Part shown: piece by piece, positions 14,327 through 22,158 of the stretch | Layout of the letters: the number at the start of each line of letters is the position of its first letter | Position numbering within the stretch: position 1 is the stretch's first letter | NCBI GenBank assembly: GCA_963721065.1 | Contig: CAVRHO010000002.1 | Span: 372,001-436,000 of the forward strand | Direction: 5' to 3' | From: CAWBLP01 sp963721065 | Lineage (GTDB): Bacteria; Pseudomonadota; Alphaproteobacteria; Acetobacterales; Acetobacteraceae | Length of the DNA: 64,000 bases | Translations under genes and position numbers: made by a program | Notes under the pieces: model-generated | Told to the model about the DNA's origin: nothing | Database searches by the model: none | What the model saw: only the letters and a program-made list of their open reading frames with translations

Positions 14327-14701
14327 GGGCTGTCCGGGATCGGCTGGCGGAGCCTCTGCTTCGTCTCGGCTGCTGCAGCGCGTGCGCACGGTGCCGGAAG
14401 ACTGTGGCTGCCAGGGGAGTACAGTCATGGCGTGGTGCTGTGGCGGCGTGCTGCCAGCGAACCGTGATGTTTCCGGAATGGCCATCCCGATTCAGCCTGC
14501 GTTGTTCGCGAACCCGGCACTCGAACGGGAAGAGTGCTGTGGGCACCTGCGAACTTCCGGGATATGCTGGCGGCGGGATTTGCCACAGGCAGCCGACTAT
14601 GGTCCTCTGAAAGGCCGGAGTGTATACGACTTCATGGACCGCTATGTTGCCGGTGAATGACACCAGCCCGCTAATCGCCGACTCTCGACCGCTGGCCTAA
14701 T
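14327..14701. other. Intergenic stretch with no supported gene
   Basis: A 92-codon plus-strand frame (14382-14660) and a 126-codon minus-strand frame (14283-14663) overlap here, but neither has a ribosome site, recognisable motif or clear codon bias. G+C is lower than in the P450 operon, so it may be the eroded end of something transferred. Confidence 0.5.
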
Positions 14702-14795
14702 CGTCGTGGCGGGCGCAGGCCCGCTACCCGCGTCTTTACTGTTGGCAACAGCGAAAGCCGTGGATGGCCGGCCTTCGCCGACCATGACGGTGATA
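14702..14795. repeat. Palindromic interspersed repeat, family B, copy 1
   Basis: Begins TCGTGGCGGGCGCAGGCCCG and ends GGCCGGCCTTCGCCGACCATGACGG, imperfect inverted ends, with the inner mark CGCGTCTTTACTG...CGAAAGCCGTGGA. The same plan recurs at 19999-20080, 21715-21802 and 28667-28752. About 94 bp, non-coding. Confidence 0.65.
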
Positions 14796-14830
14796 CGGGC
14801 GGCAACTGTCAAACAGGGCGCAGATTGGTA

Positions 14831-16267
14831 TCAGAAGCCGCGCTCGTTCGAGATCAGAGTCACCGTACCTGGCGATGGATTGCACGGCCGAAGCTCAAAC
14901 CCGACCGGCGACATGACTGGGCGACCGCAGGCCTCGCGCAACTGGATCCGGCTGAACTTGGCGCCATTAAGATCGGCCCCACTGAGGTTGGTATCGAGCA
15001 GATTTGCGCGGGTCAGATCGGCATGGGTCAGGTCGGCCCCGGCCAGGTTGGCATGGGCCAAATTGGCATCTACCAATTTGGTGTTTCGCAGGTTCGCGTC
15101 CGACAGCTTGGCGTAGGCCAGGCTGGCATGGGCCAAGTTGGCATCTCGCAAATTCGCGTGCAACAGGGATGCATGGCTCAGATCAGCATATTTCAGATGA
15201 GCCTTGGCGAGGGTAGCATGGTCAAGCTTGGCATATTGAAAGTGCGCAGATCCGAGCCGTGCTTCCGTCAGGTCACTATAGATCAGGTTGAGCCCGGAGA
15301 GATCAGCCAGTTTCATATCGGCCATTCTTAAATTTCGTGCGTATGTCACGTACGGAAGCCCCGCGGAATTCGTGCCGTCGTCCACATTTTTCAGCAACGG
15401 CAACAGCATCCGATTCGAGAATAGACTGTCGCTTACCAACGTCTTCTTGTTTAAATCTCCGTCAAGCGAGAAGTATCGGAACGGTGCTGATTGCGATACA
15501 TTATACAGCAATCCTTCACCAGGAAAAGTTGCGATCAATATGAACAATGGCGTTCCGCAGGTGAGGATAAGAAATGTAAAGGTTGTTCCTATTCGCCTGA
15601 TCGTTCGAACTGCCATGACCGTGGGCGATTCCTGGATATTGACCAGATCGGTCCTGGGTGCCGGGCTGCACCGTCGAAAGAACCAAAGGAGCGCCAGGTC
15701 AGACACAAGTGCGAATCTCTGCCCCCACGTCGTCACGATGTCATGCTGAGGCAGATACTGTACGATGAAAAACATGATAAGCAGAACAGGGGCGACAACC
15801 AGGCTGAGCAACAGGATAATCCACAGAAGAAGAGCCGTCGCTCCTCCACGGACCTCCGGCGGGCCGGCCAGGACCTGAACGAGAAAATTCGAGGGCAGTC
15901 GGAGCCGCCACTTCGCCTGGACCTCCTGCCTGTGACTTGCGACAGCTTCTTCCCAGGCAACAATTTTGCCAGACAGAATGGAAAAATGCAATAAAACATA
16001 CATATGGAAACCCACAAACAGGATAGGTCCCAATAGAAAGAATCCGTTCATGGAGATACTTATCTGCATGAACGGAAGTTCCATTCGGCTCTCCAGAAAC
16101 AGAGCCCGGTGCGTAACGGAACTGATGGCGATGAGGAGATAAAACAGGACGCCAAGATAGGTTAACCACAGCGTGCTCGTCACTGCAGCCGCCCTGGTGA
16201 CCAACTCGTGCAACGCTTCCAGGTCGCGAATATCGCTGCTCGTCACCGTACCTTGTCGATCGGCCAT
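14831..16267 (-). CDS. Multi-span membrane protein with pentapeptide-repeat C-terminus
   Basis: 478 residues. Probable membrane spans near 30-52, 71-95, 141-168, 183-197 and 224-246. Residues about 305-445 are uninterrupted pentapeptide repeats of the A(D/N)Lxx type (ANLRDANLAHASLAYAKL, ANLAGADLTHADLTRANL), which should fold as a right-handed quadrilateral beta-helix. Start ATG 16267 (MADRQGTVTSSD) follows GGGAGGGAGCAGACG on the minus strand. The gene, especially 15350-16330, is visibly richer in A+T than its neighbours, which suggests horizontal transfer. It stands alone; no nuclease or kinase partner is seen. Membrane-anchored pentapeptide proteins occur widely without known function, so I assign none. 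Confidence 0.85.
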   Translation of the reverse strand: MADRQGTVTSSDIRDLEALHELVTRAAAVTSTLWLTYLGVLFYLLIAISSVTHRALFLESRMELPFMQISISMNGFFLLGPILFVGFHMYVLLHFSILSGKIVAWEEAVASHRQEVQAKWRLRLPSNFLVQVLAGPPEVRGGATALLLWIILLLSLVVAPVLLIMFFIVQYLPQHDIVTTWGQRFALVSDLALLWFFRRCSPAPRTDLVNIQESPTVMAVRTIRRIGTTFTFLILTCGTPLFILIATFPGEGLLYNVSQSAPFRYFSLDGDLNKKTLVSDSLFSNRMLLPLLKNVDDGTNSAGLPYVTYARNLRMADMKLADLSGLNLIYSDLTEARLGSAHFQYAKLDHATLAKAHLKYADLSHASLLHANLRDANLAHASLAYAKLSDANLRNTKLVDANLAHANLAGADLTHADLTRANLLDTNLSGADLNGAKFSRIQLREACGRPVMSPVGFELRPCNPSPGTVTLISNERGF

Positions 16268-16566
16268 CGTCTGCTCCCTCCCGTGAATCAGAAAGGCGTC
16301 GCAGCTCCAGATAGCCCCTGAATCTTATCATTCCCCTTGGACCAGGGGTGTACTAGAGGTACGTCGTCCGACGACTGAATCCGAATTGGCGGAACTCCGC
16401 AGTGATTTTCTTCACAACTCGAAGGAGAAGGTTGCTCGGCAGTCAAGTGATTTCCTCCGCCAGGTCGGCCTCATCGTCCCGGCAGGTCCCTGACCTTGGA
16501 TGGCGGTTCCGGGCGAGCCGTGTGTCGGTCTCGCCACCTGGAAATCGCCGAAGTCACCGCATGCGG

Positions 16567-17001
16567 CTACGCACGCATGCGGGACAGGTCAAGCAGCACG
16601 TTGGCCTCCAGTTCCTTCTCGTCCAGCCGGTGCTTCACCAGGTCACCGATGCTGACGATGCCTTTCAGCACATTATCCTCGATCACCGGCAGATGACGGA
16701 TCTTGGCCAGCGTCATGGTCGCCAGGGCCGCGTCGATGCGATCCGTGCTCCGGCAACTGATGATCGGTGACGACATCAGTTGCCGGACATCGAAGCCCAG
16801 CACCGCGGCGCCGTCGCGGGCGATGGCGTTGACGAAGTCCCGTTCGGAGAAGATCCCCACCAGGTGCATCCACTGGTCCTCGACGACCAGGGCGCCGATC
16901 CGGTTCTCGGCCAGCTTGTTCACCGCAAGGGCGACAGTGTCGGCGGTGCGCGCCTTCACAACGTGCCGTCCCTTGGACCGCAGTACATCGGAAATCAGCA
17001 T
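16567..17001 (-). CDS. Two-CBS-domain protein
   Basis: 144 residues made of a tandem CBS pair: first CBS about 8-62 (RIGALVVEDQWMHLVGIFSE), second about 75-130 (IRHLPVIEDNVLKGIVSIGD). Such stand-alone Bateman modules bind adenine nucleotides or NAD and act as energy sensors. The longer frame reaches 17049, but ATG 17001 has AGGAGG eight bases upstream and gives the family-like MLISDVLRSKG. It lies downstream of fixJ-fixL on the same strand with a 228-bp gap, so its link to oxygen control is only positional. Confidence 0.9.
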   Translation of the reverse strand: MLISDVLRSKGRHVVKARTADTVALAVNKLAENRIGALVVEDQWMHLVGIFSERDFVNAIARDGAAVLGFDVRQLMSSPIISCRSTDRIDAALATMTLAKIRHLPVIEDNVLKGIVSIGDLVKHRLDEKELEANVLLDLSRMRA

Positions 17002-17228
17002 GATTATGTCCTCCTGACCCAGCAGCCCTGGGGTCTGTCCGGGAGGCACCGCGGCGAACGGGGGCAGACCCCTGATCCAGGATCAGATGGGCACGGGCAG
17101 GGCACACGCCAAGCGACCGTGCCCGTGAGGCTTTATTCATGCGCCAACCCTCCACGCCGGCGCTCGGCGGCACCCATAAATCACGGAGGCGGCTGTGGCG
17201 CGGCGGCCGGAACCGGCGCGTGCGACGC

Positions 17229-18341
17229 CTAGGCCACGGACACCGGCAGGGTGAAGCGGAAGATGCTGCCGCCGTCCGGGTTGGGTTCCGCCCACAGCCG
17301 GCCACCATGCGCCTCGACGATCGTGCGGCAGACGGACAGGCCGATGCCCATGCCGTCCTGTTTCGTGGTGACGAACGGCTGGAACAGTTGTTCCTGGATC
17401 GCTGGCGAGATACCGGCTCCGGAGTCGGCCACACTCAGCATCACAGCGCCTTCCCAGGCTTCGGCGGTGATGGTCAGGTTGCGCCGGGGCGCCTCGTCCA
17501 TGGCTTCCATGGCGTTGCGGATCAGGTTCAGCAGCACCTGCTGCACCTGGACCCGGTCGGCCATGACCGGCGGCAGGTCGGACGGGATCCGCAGGCGGAC
17601 CGAAATGCCCCGCTCCTTGGCCCCCACCAGGGCTAGGGCGCTGGCCTCCTCGATCAGCTTGTGCACCTTCATTGGCTGGCGCGACACCTCGCCGCGGGCG
17701 ACGAAGGCACGCAGCCGGCGGATGATCTCGCCGCTGCGCTCGATCTGCTCCGAGGCCAGTGTCAGCGCCTGGCGCGTTCGGGCCGACCCCGAGCCGTCCG
17801 CGTCCATCAGCCGCAGCGCCGCGCGCACGTAATTGGCGGTGGCGGTCAGCGGCTGGTTCAGCTCGTGCGCCAGGGCCGCAGCCATCTGGCCCATGGCTCT
17901 CAGGCGGGAGACGTGCAGCAGGTCGTCCTGCAATTCCTGCAGGCGCGCCTGGGTCTGCTGACGCTCGGTCAGGTCGCGTATGAAGCCGGTGAACAGGCGG
18001 CGGTCCGCCTGGCTGACCTCACCGACCGCCAGTTCCATGGGGAAGGTGGAGCCGTCTTTGCGCCGGCCGACCACCACCCGGCCGATTCCGATGATCCGTC
18101 GCTCTCCGGTGCGCAGGTAGCGCGCCAGGTAGTCGTTGTGCTGGTCCCGGTACGGCGAGGGCATCAGCACGCTGACATTGCGCCCGGTCACCTCGTCGGC
18201 CTGGTAGCCGAACAGCCGTTCGGCGGTGCGACTGAATGACTGCACGATGCCGTCCTGGTCGATCACCACCATGGCGTCCGGCACCGTGTCGAGGATGGCA
18301 CGCAGCAGTGCCGAGCCGGTGGCGTGGTCGGCCGGGTTCAT
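17229..18341 (-). CDS. fixL: Oxygen-sensing histidine kinase FixL
   Basis: 370 residues, soluble. Heme-PAS domain about 12-125 with the proximal heme ligand H68 (RDQHNDYLARY) and the FG-loop arginine R88 in RRIIGIGRVVVG, matching Bradyrhizobium FixL H200 and R220. HisKA follows with phospho-acceptor H159 (ALAHELNQPLTATANY), then HATPase_c (NLIRNAMEAMDEAP; SDSGAGISP-like ADSGAGI; GMGIGLSVCRTIVEAHGG). It lacks the membrane spans and extra PAS found in some rhizobial FixL. Low oxygen frees the heme and turns on phosphotransfer to FixJ. Its ATG overlaps the fixJ stop by ATGA, so fixJ is upstream and co-translated, the reverse of the rhizobial fixLJ order. Confidence 0.93.
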   Translation of the reverse strand: MNPADHATGSALLRAILDTVPDAMVVIDQDGIVQSFSRTAERLFGYQADEVTGRNVSVLMPSPYRDQHNDYLARYLRTGERRIIGIGRVVVGRRKDGSTFPMELAVGEVSQADRRLFTGFIRDLTERQQTQARLQELQDDLLHVSRLRAMGQMAAALAHELNQPLTATANYVRAALRLMDADGSGSARTRQALTLASEQIERSGEIIRRLRAFVARGEVSRQPMKVHKLIEEASALALVGAKERGISVRLRIPSDLPPVMADRVQVQQVLLNLIRNAMEAMDEAPRRNLTITAEAWEGAVMLSVADSGAGISPAIQEQLFQPFVTTKQDGMGIGLSVCRTIVEAHGGRLWAEPNPDGGSIFRFTLPVSVA

Positions 18342-18970
18342 GAGGTGGGGGGCCTGCCGGCGGCGGACTCGACGGTGATGATCATGCGCACCAGGTCCGG
18401 CAGGCTGTGTGCGCCCATCTTCTCCATCACCCGCGCGCGCTGCACCTCCACCGTGCGGGGACTGGTGCCCAGGTCGTAGGCGATGGTCTTGTTCGACTGG
18501 CCGGCGACCAGCCGGTGCAGCACCTCGCGCTCGCGCGGGGTCAGGGTGGCGACCCGGTCGGCGATTCCGGCGGTGGCGGCGATCTGCTCATGCGTCCGCT
18601 GGCTGGTGGCAATCGCGGCCCGCACGGCTTCCAACAGATGCGAGTCGTCGAACGGCTTCTCCAGAAAGTCGGTGGCGCCCGCCTTCAGCGCCTCCACCGC
18701 CATCGGCACGTCGCCATGGCCGGTCATGATGATGACCGGCAGGCGGGAGCCCATTTCCGCGAGCCGGCGCTGCAGCGTCAGCCCGTCCATTTCCGGCATG
18801 CGTATGTCTGTCAGCACCGCGCCGAGCTCCAGGCCGGGGGCGACGGACAGGAATTCCGCGGCGGACGGGTAGCTGCGTACCGACACGCCGGCGGACTCCA
18901 ACAGCAACGCGAGGGAGCTGCGCACCGCCTCGTCGTCGTCGATCACGTGCACCTGGGGCATCTTGGCCAT
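18338..18970 (-). CDS. fixJ: Two-component response regulator FixJ
   Basis: 210 residues. Receiver domain 5-120 with acid pocket D11/D12 and phospho-acceptor D55 (VLTDIRMPEMDG), K105 equivalent in FLEKPFDD, then a LuxR/GerE helix-turn-helix 145-205 (LTPREREVLHRLVAGQSNKTI). The FixJ-type wording (IIMTGHGDVPMAVEALKAGA) separates it from general NarL regulators. Phosphorylated FixJ activates fixK promoters under low oxygen. I chose ATG 18970 (MAKMPQVHVIDDD) rather than the frame's 19024; no strong Shine-Dalgarno is visible, so 18961 (MPQVHV) is possible. The fixK-like gene is divergent, 148 bases away. Confidence 0.93.
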   Translation of the reverse strand: MAKMPQVHVIDDDEAVRSSLALLLESAGVSVRSYPSAAEFLSVAPGLELGAVLTDIRMPEMDGLTLQRRLAEMGSRLPVIIMTGHGDVPMAVEALKAGATDFLEKPFDDSHLLEAVRAAIATSQRTHEQIAATAGIADRVATLTPREREVLHRLVAGQSNKTIAYDLGTSPRTVEVQRARVMEKMGAHSLPDLVRMIITVESAAGRPPTS

Positions 18971-19015
18971 CGGACTTGGTTTAGGGCGGGTTGGCTGGGG
19001 GTGGCAATCCTTGGT

Positions 19016-19040
19016 GTACGTCACCAGCCCGTACGTCCCA
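19016..19040. promoter_or_regulatory. Candidate FixJ-binding pair upstream of the fixK-like gene
   Basis: Two copies of GTACGTCNCN: GTACGTCACC at 19016-19025 and GTACGTCCCA at 19031-19040, starts 15 bp apart, in the fixJ/fixK divergent gap and about 80-100 bp before the fixK-like start. They resemble the GTAMGTAG-type core described for FixJ sites in rhizobial fixK promoters. A third TACGTC lies at about 19071. Assignment is by similarity and position only. Confidence 0.45.
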
Positions 19041-19118
19041 ATCCGAATTTCGGCCTCCGGTCCGGCGGGCTACGTCTCGGTCCACAGACAAAGACAACCG
19101 GAGTCAAGGAGAGACAGG

Positions 19119-19817
19119 ATGATGCATGTGACCCTTGCGCAGCCCCGCCTTCAGACCGGCGTCGTGGCAACGGCTCGGCGTCCGTCCTCTCCGGATGCGC
19201 TGGATGTGCTGGAACAGTTCGGTACCACGGTACAGCTTGAGCGCGAACACGAGATCTACGCCCAGTCCGAGGAGGCCGCTTATTGCTGGCGGGTGGTCAG
19301 CGGCTGCGTGCGGACGGTGAAGCTGATGGAGGACGGGCGCCGCGCCGTGGGTGAGTTCCTGCTGGCCGGCGACTATTTCGGCTTCGACGATCTGGGCACC
19401 TACGACCTGGCGGCCGAGGCCGTGACCGACGTGGTGCTGCGCCGCTATCCCCGCCGGATGGTGGAATCGCTGGCCGAACGGCATACCGGGCTGGCGCAGC
19501 GGCTGCGGACGATGGCGCTGACGAACCTGCGCACGGCGCATGATCGCGCCTTGAGCCTGGGCCGCAAGACCGCGGTGGAGCGGATCGCCGCCTTCTTGGT
19601 GGAAATGGACCGTCGCAGCCCGGCGCATGACGGCCCGGTGCTGGAGCTGCCGATGTGCCGCACGGACATCGCCGACCATCTCGGCCTGACGGTGGAAACC
19701 GTGTGCCGCACCCTGGCTTATCTGAAGCGCGAGGGGCTTGTGGCGATCACTCGCGGCGGGGTGGAGTTGCGCTGCCGGCAGGACCTGCAGGATGTGGCCT
19801 GCGAGGCGCGCCACTGA
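19119..19817 (+). CDS. fixK: Crp/Fnr-family regulator, FixK-like
   Basis: 232 residues: cyclic-nucleotide-binding-like beta-roll about 25-140 and winged helix about 150-225. The recognition helix reads LTVETVCRTLAYLKREGL, keeping the E and R that contact TTGA half-sites in FNR/FixK. The N-terminal four-cysteine iron-sulfur cluster of FNR is absent, so oxygen control would come from FixLJ rather than direct sensing. ATG 19119 (MMHVT) is preceded by CAAGGAGAGACAGG. It is divergent from fixJ. The targets (usually cbb3 oxidase, heme and photosynthesis genes) are not in this window. Confidence 0.88.
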   Translation: MMHVTLAQPRLQTGVVATARRPSSPDALDVLEQFGTTVQLEREHEIYAQSEEAAYCWRVVSGCVRTVKLMEDGRRAVGEFLLAGDYFGFDDLGTYDLAAEAVTDVVLRRYPRRMVESLAERHTGLAQRLRTMALTNLRTAHDRALSLGRKTAVERIAAFLVEMDRRSPAHDGPVLELPMCRTDIADHLGLTVETVCRTLAYLKREGLVAITRGGVELRCRQDLQDVACEARH

Positions 19818-19833
19818 CCATCGGCGGCGCCGT

Positions 19834-19856
19834 CCGCGGGGCCCTGTTCCCCGCGG
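19834..19856 (+). terminator. Hairpin after the fixK-like gene
   Basis: CCGCGGGG (19834-19841) pairs perfectly with CCCCGCGG (19849-19856), loop of seven, 17 bases after the stop codon. There is no T-tract, so it may be a Rho-assisted or RNA-end-protecting structure. Confidence 0.45.
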
Positions 19857-19998
19857 GTCCGTGTTCCGGGACGCGTGGACCATGCGAAAGGCCGCCGGGT
19901 TGTGTGCCACGGCGGCGATGCTGCCGGCCACAGGATGAACGGCGCGCCGGTTAGTGATCCGACGGCACCGGATCGATCCCACAGGCAAAGCGTACTAC

Positions 19999-20080
19999 GT
20001 CGTGGCGGGCGAGGGCGCACCACCCACGACTTTGCCGCTCGTACCGAAGAAAAGTCGTGGAGGGCTGGGCGGAGCCTGTC
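19999..20080. repeat. Palindromic interspersed repeat, family B, diverged copy
   Basis: Starts TCGTGGCGGGCGAGGGCGCA, then CCACCCACGACTTT, then GTCGTGGAGGGCTGGGCGGA, matching the plan of the copies at 14702, 21715 and 28667 but with weaker ends. It fills most of the gap between the fixK-like gene and the solute-binding-protein gene (19818-20140), which otherwise holds only two hairpins. Confidence 0.5.
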
Positions 20081-20099
20081 CTCGGGCGCGCCGGGACGA

Positions 20100-20128
20100 C
20101 CGGCATCAGGGGAGACCCCGGATGCCGG
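20100..20128 (-). terminator. Strong hairpin downstream of the solute-binding-protein gene
   Basis: CCGGCATC (20100-20107) pairs with GATGCCGG (20121-20128), and inside it GGGG pairs with CCCC around AGA, giving a 12-bp interrupted stem 13 bases past the stop codon. No T-tract follows on the minus strand. Confidence 0.5.
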
Positions 20129-20140
20129 CCACGCGCGATA

Positions 20141-21475
20141 TCAGACGTAAGGACCCAGCTTGCAGCCCTGGAAGCCCGGTGGCGTCTTCACCTGGTCGCC
20201 CGGGACCAGTTCCACGACCTTGAAGTAGTCGTCCTTCGACTTCATCTCGGTCTTTTTCTTGCCAAGAACCACCGGCACGGAATGCACGCCCTGGTGGTTG
20301 TAGCTGGTGAAGTAGGTTTCGCCGCCCGGCATATCGAGCTTGAACCCGGTCTCCAGCATCTTGATGACCTTGACCGGATCGAAGCTCTTCGCCCGCTCCA
20401 CCGCTTCGGCCCAGAACATCATGTTGACGTAGCCGATCTGGGCCAGCCAGCGCGGCTTGTAGTGGTACTTCGCCTCGAACGTATCGACGAAGATCTTGGC
20501 CATCGGATCGGTTTCCGCCTGCGTCCACCAGAAGCCGACGGTGCCGTAGGTGTCCTGCATCAGCTCCGCGCCGATGCCGTCCGGCAGGAAGGCCGACATG
20601 TTCGGCTGCACCGGCGTCATCTTCTTCATCACGCCGAACTGCGCCGCCTGCTTGGTGGAGGTTACGGCGTCGGCACCGAAGGTGATGTTGACGAACACGT
20701 CGGCGCCCGAGTTGGCGATGTTCAGCAGGTAGGAGCTGAAATCCGACGTCCCCAGCGGGGTCACCTGATTCGAGGCGGTTTCCCAGCCGTAGTTCTTCTT
20801 CATCAGGCCGGACATCGTGTTGAACATCGAGTGCCCGTACACGTAGTCTGGCGTCAGGTAGGCCACCTTCTTGTTCTTGCCGACATGCTTGCCCAGCACC
20901 GGCCCCAGCGCGCGGATGAGCATATAGGCCGGGTCCTGGTAGCGGAACGCGTAGCGCACACAGTCGGCGCCGGACGTCTCGTTCGCGGCGCTGCCGCCCA
21001 CCATGTTCAGCACCCTGGTGCGCTGCGCCAGCCGCTCCAGCGCCACCGCGGTTGCGCTGGACAGGCTGCCGGTGATCATGATGGCGTTGTTGTTCTTGAT
21101 GAAACCAAGCTGTGCCTGCACCGCGGGGTTGGGCTTGGTCTGGGTGTCGGCGGATTTGTAGATGATCTTCTTGCCCAGCACGCCCTTGCCGGTGAGGTGC
21201 GGCATCTTGTCCACGATGCCGCCGCCGTGGTTCAGGTGCTCGATCGCCAGCTCGTAGCCCTTGAGGTGGTCGTTGCCGTCGGCCGAGTAGGGACCGGTGA
21301 GCGGAATGGTGATGCCGACGAATGCGGTGTCACCTTCTACGCCCTTTGGCCAGGTGCCGATCGCGGTTGGCGCGGCCAGCGCCGCGGTGCTGTCGAGCAG
21401 CGGCAGCATGCCCGCGGCGGCGCCCAGCTTGATCATGCTGCGGCGGTTGAACACGGGGTTGTTGCGGTTTGTCAT
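20141..21475 (-). CDS. ABC transporter periplasmic substrate-binding protein (branched-chain amino-acid/amide type)
   Basis: 444 residues with a twin-arginine signal (NNPVFNRRSMIKLGAAAGML, then an Ala-rich cleavage region ALAA near residue 35). The mature part is a type-I periplasmic binding fold of the LivK/Peripla_BP_6 family: FVGITIPLTGPYSADGNDHL at the start and YLTPDYVYGHSM in the hinge region. It would capture a small ligand in the periplasm. ATG 21475 has GGGAGA seven bases upstream and begins right before the signal, so I prefer it to the longer frame ending at 21544. No permease or ATPase genes are next to it, so it is an orphan here; the ligand is unknown. Confidence 0.88.
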   Translation of the reverse strand: MTNRNNPVFNRRSMIKLGAAAGMLPLLDSTAALAAPTAIGTWPKGVEGDTAFVGITIPLTGPYSADGNDHLKGYELAIEHLNHGGGIVDKMPHLTGKGVLGKKIIYKSADTQTKPNPAVQAQLGFIKNNNAIMITGSLSSATAVALERLAQRTRVLNMVGGSAANETSGADCVRYAFRYQDPAYMLIRALGPVLGKHVGKNKKVAYLTPDYVYGHSMFNTMSGLMKKNYGWETASNQVTPLGTSDFSSYLLNIANSGADVFVNITFGADAVTSTKQAAQFGVMKKMTPVQPNMSAFLPDGIGAELMQDTYGTVGFWWTQAETDPMAKIFVDTFEAKYHYKPRWLAQIGYVNMMFWAEAVERAKSFDPVKVIKMLETGFKLDMPGGETYFTSYNHQGVHSVPVVLGKKKTEMKSKDDYFKVVELVPGDQVKTPPGFQGCKLGPYV

Positions 21476-21714
21476 GGTGTCTCCCAAAGGGGCTTCCCTG
21501 TCGTTCTTGTTGTGGCCTGTTGGTTGTCGTTTCAGAACCAACAACGCGGAACGGCACGTATCACCGACCTTTGCAATACTTGCGTATCGTCAAAAGGACG
21601 GGTCGATACGTGCGGTTCTCGGCGCAGGACCTTTGTAGGGCGTCCGTGACTCGTGCGCCAGTCGCCTGGTTATACCAGCCCTCGTATCGTTTTGACCGTT
21701 GGTCGGCCTTCGCC

Positions 21715-21802
21715 GTCATGGTTGGCGAAGGCCGGCCCTCCACGATTTATGCTGATGGCAGCTACGAAAAGACGTGGATGGCCCGCCGGCGCGGGCCATG
21801 AC
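21715..21802. repeat. Palindromic interspersed repeat, family B, copy 2 (reverse orientation)
   Basis: Left end CGTCATGGTTGGCGAAGGCC, right end GGCCCGCCGGCGCGGGCCATGACG, inner GCAGCTACGAAAAGACGT. The inner block is the reverse complement of the inner block at 28667-28752, so the two copies are in opposite orientation. A separate hairpin, GGTCGGCCTTCGCC with GGCGAAGGCCGGCC, overlaps the left end (21703-21739). Confidence 0.7.
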
Positions 21803-21958
21803 GCTGAATGGCTGATCGTGTGTCGAACATCATGCGGGTCGTTATTGGTTTCGCATGTCCATGATCGACGGCTGGTATCAGCCACATGGTCGATCGGTCG
21901 CTGCTACAAGCCTGGTCGCAGTCATCGTGGAATTGAGCTGCGTGCCGGTCAGCGTCGG

Positions 21959-22038
21959 TCGATAGACCGCCATGCTGGGCAGTCGTCGATAGACCGCCAT
22001 GCTGGGCAGTCGTCGATAGACCGCCATGCTGGGCAGTC
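21959..22038. repeat. 27-bp tandem repeat, three copies
   Basis: Unit TCGATAGACCGCCATGCTGGGCAGTCG, starts at 21959, 21986 and 22013; the three copies are identical except for the last base. There are no spacers, so it is not a CRISPR array. It lies in the gene-free stretch 21476-22158, which also holds the family B element at 21715; I see no gene there. Confidence 0.9.
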
Positions 22039-22158
22039 AAGGTGCCTTGCATTCCTCACAACGCGGACGGTTGCAGGTCCGGTCGGCTTACTTCCCTGCC
22101 GCCGGCGTCCCTGGTTGCGCCGAACCGCCAACAGACCACAACGACGTCTCGCCTGCCC

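Noticed and set aside
14382..14660. 92-codon frame ending SVYDFMDRYVAGE
   Set aside because: No ribosome site, no recognised motif, and an equally long frame overlaps it on the other strand.
20057..21649. 530-codon open frame on the plus strand
   Set aside because: Antisense to the solute-binding protein gene; His/Arg-rich nonsense.
21959..22038. Possible CRISPR array
   Set aside because: The 27-bp copies are directly joined with no spacers, and there are no cas genes in the window.
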